Shown here in pieces: positions 58,333 to 64,000 of a DNA stretch of 64,000 bases; the stretch's first letter is position 1, and every line of letters begins with the position of its first letter. Under the pieces are notes generated by a model, which searched no databases, was not told the DNA's origin, and was given only the letters and a program-made list of their open reading frames with translations. Made by a program: the position numbers and the translations under genes. The stretch is from contig OW240913.1 in the NCBI GenBank assembly GCA_933207985.1, positions 353,155,226 to 353,219,225 of the forward strand. Direction: 5' to 3'. The stretch is from Pelobates cultripes. Taxonomy: Eukaryota; Chordata; Amphibia; Anura; Pelobatidae.

Positions 58333-59010
58333 ATTACTTATCTTTAAACGCCAACGAAGGGAGAGAGAGAGCAGGCGTAAAAGAGAGAGAGTAAAGAGAG
58401 AGAGGTAAAGAAGAGGCGTGTGCCAGCAGGCGCCAGCTATAAAGAGTATATGTGCCAGCCATATTATGCAGCCAAAGGCGGCGTTATGGTAAACAGCCAT
58501 ATGTAAAACAGCCATATGGCCAAAATATGCAAAACAGCCAGCATATTGGCGTAAACAAATATGGCGTGCGCCAAAAATATATATTGGTTGGTTATGTTTT
58601 CAAATATATATATGCAAAACAGCTATGTAAAACAAATATGGCGGCGTAAAACAAAAGTATATATATGTAAAATGTTATATATATATGTAAACAGCCATAT
58701 AAGTATGCAGCCACATATATTGTTATGCAAAACAAAATATATATGTAAACAAAATATATATGCACAAATATATATATGCAGCCAAATATATATATATATG
58801 CAACAGCCATATGTATAAATATGTTGCAGGCAGCCGCGGCGATGCATATGTATAAAATATATGCGTATGCAGCTGGTTAAGGTTGGCGGCGGCGGCGGCG
58901 GCATGGCTGGCGGTTGTTGTTGTTGGCGTGGCGTATTGCCGCATACAGCGTATATGTATGCATATGTATGTATATAAGTGTATATGTATATATGTATATA
59001 TGTATATATG
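58333..59010. repeat. complex low-complexity tract (ATATGGC / AAACAGCCATATG words)
   Basis: GA-rich start (agagagag at 58361-58412), then irregular recurrences of aaaacagccatatg, caaatatggcg, gcaaaaca and tatatatg, then a (GGC)n block at 58881-58904 and (GTT)n/(TATG)n. No fixed period. Chance frames rich in Tyr/Ile/Cys arise from TATATG repeats. Confidence 0.8.
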
Positions 59011-60316
59011 TGTATAGGGGATGGTGATAATTTACAATACCAAAAAATTTGTAATTTCAGTGAATAAATAATATGTATATATGGCTATGAAATTGCGTTA
59101 CACATGTACACACAAAACGATTAAATATAAATTTTTTTTTTTTTTTTTTTTAAAGTATATACCCCATGTTCCTAAAAGAAGGGGAGAAAAAAAAAATGTA
59201 AAATAGACAAAATACCTAGATAGTAAAAATATATATATTTATACAAATTCAGTCTTTGCAAACTGTAATTCTCTGAGCATCTGAAGAATTGCCTCATGGG
59301 ACGTGCAGCTTTTCAGCACCTCTTAGAAAGCTTTGTCTGCAATAGACCATCACTGCTCCCACAAGTATCAGGTAACGAAGCAAAGAACTGATGAATTTTA
59401 GTGAGTATGGAGGGAGGAAAAGGCTCTTTAGGACAAAGCTTTAGGTCCTAAGCATTCAAAACCTTAGGGCACAACTATGTGTCACATTTATAGCCACACT
59501 AATCTGCCCATGAGATCTGTAACATTCCAATAATAATCATAAGCATCTACTGCTTAAAGCGCTCCTTTAAGTTGGACTGATGCCAGCTATTGTATCTACG
59601 TACCCTTTTATCTCTACAGCAAGTCAGAAGTAGCCAAACCTCCCAGCTCACTTCAAGCTTCTTTGCCGACCAAGTAATAGCCATGGTGGGTCCACATCAT
59701 AATATACCGTCTGAACCATTTAATACGAGCGCGCGACAATCTACACACCTCTGAGCGACACTATTTTTACAAGGCAATCAGACCAAGCCTTGTAGAAAAT
59801 GCTGGCACTGACAAATGTTACTCAGCGAGTTTATTTGGCCAGGTTGAGGATTCCCAAACATCAGTAAGCTAATGGTAACAGATAATTACATAGCGAGAGC
59901 CTTGACTGGTTGGTAGCACACAGCATTTCTGACAAAAGGTAAACAACACAAAGGTGTAGACAGTAATAACTTCAGAAGTCAGCATAAAACTGACTTCTAA
60001 TAACTTGACGGAGCATGCAGTCTTTGAAGGAAACCCAGTATTTGTGAAGTACTGCCTTGGAATACAGCCGAAATATGTTGTATACACAGAAGAATCAAGA
60101 TTCCATTTTGTTCACAGAGTACTGTGGGAAAATGCTAAGTGAACTTAGCATAACTGGACATGTATAGGCATGTATCGAAACCTCCAATACAAAAAAAGAA
60201 AAAGAAAAGAATTAAGCAGAGATTGTTCAGTAGGGTATATGGATATTCGTTCCACCTGCAGAAACTGTATATCATATAACATATACATTCAAACTAATCA
60301 CATGCAAGATCTAGGT

Positions 60317-60452
60317 CAGGGATAGGCAACCTTCTGCACTCCAGATGTTGTGGACTACATCCCCCATAATGCTTTTACACACATAATGCTGGCAAAGCAT
60401 CATTGGAGCTGTAGTCCAAAACATCTGCAGTGCCGAAGGTTGCCTATGCCTG
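60317..60452. mobile_element. 136-bp hAT-like MITE with 8-bp duplication
   Basis: CAGGGATAGGCAACC...GGTTGCCTATGCCTG with flanks atctaggt (60309-60316) and atgtaggt (60453-60460), seven of eight identical. Internal ggactacatcccccataatgc and ctgtagtccaaaacatctgc are mutually inverted. Same family as 23009-23153. Confidence 0.88.
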
Positions 60453-61579
60453 ATGTAGGTAAACATGGCCGAGCCTCAACATATTTATAGCAAATCCAGT
60501 CTCCCTTGAGGTACAGTACTGCAAGGCCAGGTTTATCCACTAATTTGGGAGTTGAAAATCAAAAAGAACATACTAACATAGACCGAAAAAGTCAAATTGA
60601 CGTCCGTCCCCCCCACCAAATGTAAACAGTTTCGACCCAAGGTTTGCAATGCCTTCTTCTAATGTCCACAGCCTCCTGTTTTTGCCCCCTGTTTCACTGA
60701 CATTTCACGTACATTTTACTGCAAGACTATACACATATTAAAAAAATCACACACAAAAAAACAAAAACCTTAAAATAAAAAAATAAAAGAGACACAAACC
60801 AAAAACATAACCACATAAAATGATAGATTACTTTGAAACTGGTAGGATTTAGAGCATAAAACTTTAAGTATATACTTGGAGTTTCTTTGATCACTCCTGA
60901 ACCAAATCATGATGCTCACAGCACAGGACTACACTGCTTTCTGAAGACCTTTTATCAGAAAGACCAATGTCCTAGGTCAGGATTACGTCCTCAACCGGGC
61001 TGTTCACAACTGGTGCGATACCAAAAATGGTCGTATTCTGCCAAAACATACACACGACCCTATAGCCGCAATTATAATCCGTATGCCATACGTCTCTGTT
61101 TTGTAGAACCCATATAAAAACAGAATTTCAAGCAGACATTAACCCTTTAATTGCTAGAGCATGTGCACTAATCTGCAGTTTAAAATGATCTAAAAATATT
61201 AATTAGAATAGGTTGTGGTGTTCACAGTTACCTATAATTGGGGTGGGTGTGGATGGGAAGAGGGGTGAATCAGCCCCAATTCACCCACAGATTAAGAAGA
61301 AGCTGTACTTTACAAACATTTATATTATTATTATTATTCCATTTATATTGTGTGTTCGCGATGTGGGTGCTCACCATTAAAGTCCCCACCTCCCCATACC
61401 CCCTCAGCCTGTGCCGTGGGCAGTCAGAAGTTTATGTAATGGTGTAAACCTCCCCATTCACAAAACTAAAACGAGAAAATCAAAACAATAGCATTGCAAG
61501 TATACTACGTGATAAAGCAAACGGCTGCTGGGGCTGGACCACATATCCCATAAAACCATACTAGATAAGCATTTATGGG

Positions 61580-61752
61580 ATAGACTAAGCTCGTTTGAGC
61601 AGGGTCCTCTTCAAACTATTGTTCCTGTAAGTTTTTCGTGTAATTGTCCCATTTATATTTAAATCCCCCCTCTCATAATATTTTAAAGCGCTTTGGAATC
61701 TGTAGGCGCTATATAAATGGCAATAATAATAATAATAATAATAATGATGATA
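61580..61752 (+). repeat. SINE-like repeat with (AAT)n tail
   Basis: agctcgtttgagcagggtcc, taaagcgctttggaatctg and aggcgctatataaatggc followed by (AAT)n, the same family as at 10999/11952 and 47345. Confidence 0.6.
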
Positions 61753-62604
61753 ATATACAATCAGACGTCAGAGTGGAAAGAGAGGCTCCTAAACACTAGC
61801 GAATCTATTGATCTGGGCAACACTTACTGTGCATTTGTAACAGCAATGTCTCAATTCGTTTAATAAGGCAAAATATTTTTGTTTTGTTTTTCTGGTTGGG
61901 GGAGGGTTAAAAATGTTACCGTATCCCAACGCAACCATGGAACCAATTCTTCATTTATTTTAAGCACTGTGATGGGTGCATGAATCTGGCTGCTGAGCAA
62001 TGGCAAATGAAGAGGATGGCTCATTTCAAAACAGAAGGGGAACTGCTCCGTTAACGGGTGAATTGCCAATCACATGCCCTGTAAGTGTTCAGGTTTACTG
62101 AACATCTCTGGAATGAATGCAACCAGCAGGTTTAAATGTTCCCATGACCAGAGATGACCTTTAGATCATTTTTAAATATACATTCAACCACAATAATAAA
62201 AGCAGTCAACTTATTCAAATGAGAGATTATATGCAGAGTCAAAGATCAGTTGTGTACTGATAATGTCACACTTAATTAGCCACTAGAGGCCTGACCCTGA
62301 GCCAAAAGATATACCCCTCCAGGGATAAGCAGACAAAAAAAAAAAAAGTAAGAAGTAAGAACTGATGAGGTGCGGGAAAACATTGCAGAACATTAGCAAA
62401 ATGTGTAAGTAGTTTGTAATTTGAATTGTAACTGGTATATGTGCCTGAAATAAATGGGATTACTGCTAACGTAAATAAAAGACTGCATAAACAACACACC
62501 AATCATCACCTATTTAACAAAATATTCAGCAGCATTCTATATACGGTAAAATAGCAAGCATAAAAAACCCAAACGTTTTCTTTTAGCACTATCAGCAAAC
62601 TTAC

Positions 62605-62605
<1 letters not shown>

Positions 62606-62643
<38 letters not shown>
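62606..62643. repeat. A(38) homopolymer
   Basis: Uninterrupted run of As. No identifiable retroposon body immediately upstream. Confidence 0.95.
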
Positions 62644-62645
<2 letters not shown>

Positions 62646-62807
62646 AATCAAACCATGAATCAGCATTGTATTAAAATATTTTTTTCTTATTCAATAATAC
62701 TTGGCTTTTGGAAAACAGCAGTTTGGTTACTGCAAAGGTTAAATAAATTATATATAAAATTGTGTGTTGCGCATGTTTGGGCCCACTCACACGCTGAAGT
62801 ACAAACA

Positions 62808-62960
62808 GTGGCGTACACAAGATCCATGGGGCCCCGGTGCGAATATTGATCCGTTCCCCCCCCCCCACCCGCGCACATACTCTGCGCAGGCCGGTGCCGC
62901 TACACATGGCGGCGGGCACCTGGTTGCAGGGCTGCGACCGTGGTGTGCCGCCAGTGCATG
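62808..62960 (+). mobile_element. hAT-like element fragment, left end
   Basis: Starts cagtggcgtacacaagatcc atggggccccggtgcga, matching in reverse complement the right end of the element at 11085-11951 (gcaccggggcctcatggat...gtacgccactg). GC-rich interior; the right end is missing, cut by a TTAA-family fragment beginning at 62970. Confidence 0.65.
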
Positions 62961-62969
62961 CAGATACAC

Positions 62970-63115
62970 TTAAAGGACCACTATAGGCACTCAGATCACT
63001 TCAGCTCAATGAAGTGGTCTGGGTGCCAGGTCCCTCTAGTTTTAACCCTGCAGCTGAAAATATAGCAGCTTCAGAGAAACTGCTATGTTTCACTGAGGGT
63101 TAATCCAGAGGGCCT
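62970..63115. mobile_element. TTAA-family MITE, partial
   Basis: TTAAAGGACCACTATAGGCA at the left, then cacttcagctcaatgaagtg and ctgggtgcc as in the copies at 2160 and 32278. The right end is not found. Confidence 0.6.
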
Positions 63116-64000
63116 CAGAGATTTTAGAAACAGAATGTTCTTGTTTATTGTTGCAACTTGCCTAAAAGGATGGAAAAGCAGCATTGACTCAAATCTAGTG
63201 TGTGCACGCGGGTGACTCTTCCATATATCACTCACACTCGGATCTGGCAAGAAAGTGAAATGAGCCACTTCTCTGATAATACTTCTCTTCTAGACTAAAA
63301 CACCTGTATTTTCAGAAGTTGGCATAGCATTCTAGTAGTGGTTAATCTACCTATGGGGAACATATTTTGACTATCCAATCCTGTAAAGTGTCACCAATAT
63401 TTTGCTCACAGTACAGTTCAAAGTGTACAGGCAGTGTATAGGAAATTAGTTCATATTTAGATTGCAAGCTCACCGGCCTCTACGTACGGTGTATAAAAGC
63501 TAGCTCACAGGAGGGCCCTCTTTACCTTTTGTACTGGTCGGTGCTTTTCCCCAAAATGTACAGTCTACTCAGTGAATTAAATGGCCACAAAGGCAGTGGA
63601 ATCAACAAGGACAATAATTTAGATATAATTAAGCTTTTTTAAAGATATGTATTGTATTAAGACAGTAAACCTCTGGCCAAACTAAATGGTGAATAGTAAG
63701 TAGAGGAAATAAGTAAATCACATTTTGTAAAAAGGCAATATAAGCCTCTGTGTGCCAAGAGTCCTAAATTGCATGTGGGTTTTTTTAAAAACAGGTAACA
63801 AAGCTTCACTAGGGGCCTTGTAAGTAAACTGCTGATGTGATGGAATGTACGCTTTCACATAATTCCTAGAGAAAGAAAAACAAGAATTGATGAGCGATAC
63901 CTTATTTACTGATGGGGCAGCAAATAAAGCTGCTTACTCAACGGGTACCACGTCAGACACTCACTGCTAGACTGCGCACCATCAAACTGTGGTACCTTCT

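Larger units (their letters stand above)
58108..64000 (-). other. JAG1 intron 2 (partial)
   Basis: No exon 2 sequence seen. Contains an odd low-complexity tract (58333-59010), a hAT-like MITE (60317-60452), SINE-like fragments (61580-61752, 63450-63545), a 38-base A run (62606-62643), a hAT-like left end (62808-62960) and a TTAA-family fragment (62970-63115). Confidence 0.75.

Noticed and set aside
58561..58944. Frames rich in Tyr/Ile/Cys on both strands
   Set aside because: They arise from (TATATG)n-like repeats in JAG1 intron 2.

Overview
This is vertebrate nuclear DNA, almost certainly from an anuran amphibian. Two things point there: a large multi-exon JAG1 (Jagged1) gene, and a dense load of frog-type repeats (Tc1/mariner, hAT-like and TTAA-flanked MITEs, CR1 and L1 LINEs, a Penelope-like element). 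Most long open reading frames in the window are chance frames in introns or repeats. The only host gene I can support is JAG1, on the minus strand.

JAG1 fills about 32.8-64 kb. Twenty-four exons were placed by hand from the protein and GT/AG splice sites: exon 3 at 58056-58107 through the last coding exon at 34519-34976, followed by a 3' UTR of about 1.7 kb. They encode the end of the MNNL (N-terminal) domain, the DSL domain, 16 EGF repeats, the cysteine-rich (VWC-like) region, the juxtamembrane region, the transmembrane helix and the cytoplasmic tail ending in RMEYIV. Exons 1-2, with the signal peptide, lie beyond position 64000. Exon lengths agree with the mammalian gene as I remember it except exon 6 (one base short) and exon 7 (one base long). 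Together these break the frame locally while leaving everything else intact.

The 32 kb downstream of JAG1 (positions 1-32.8 kb) holds no recognisable host gene, only transposable-element relics and simple repeats. In order these are: the tail of a Tc1-like element at the left edge; a TTAA-flanked MITE; a long inverted repeat at 3.5 kb; a full-length but broken Tc1-like element (5482-7000); a 134-bp-arm fold-back MITE (10542-10848); a hAT-like element full of TG repeats inserted into a SINE-like repeat (11085-11951); minisatellites at 14.8-15.3 and 19.4 kb; a 1.9-kb hAT-like element carrying a CR1 LINE fragment (19680-21556); a small hAT-like MITE whose empty site is preserved elsewhere in the window (23009-23153); and a decayed Penelope-like retroelement with reverse transcriptase and GIY-YIG remnants (about 27.6-30.4 kb).

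JAG1 introns carry the same repeat families: an internally deleted L1 in intron 3, MITEs in introns 2, 19 and 23, and an unusual low-complexity tract in intron 2 rich in ATATGGC and AAACAGCCATATG words. I found no CRISPR array, tRNA, rRNA or convincing new biological system. The most useful leads are the nested-insertion histories with intact target-site duplications, the paired indels in JAG1 exons 6/7, and the miR-34/miR-26 seed matches in the JAG1 3' UTR.
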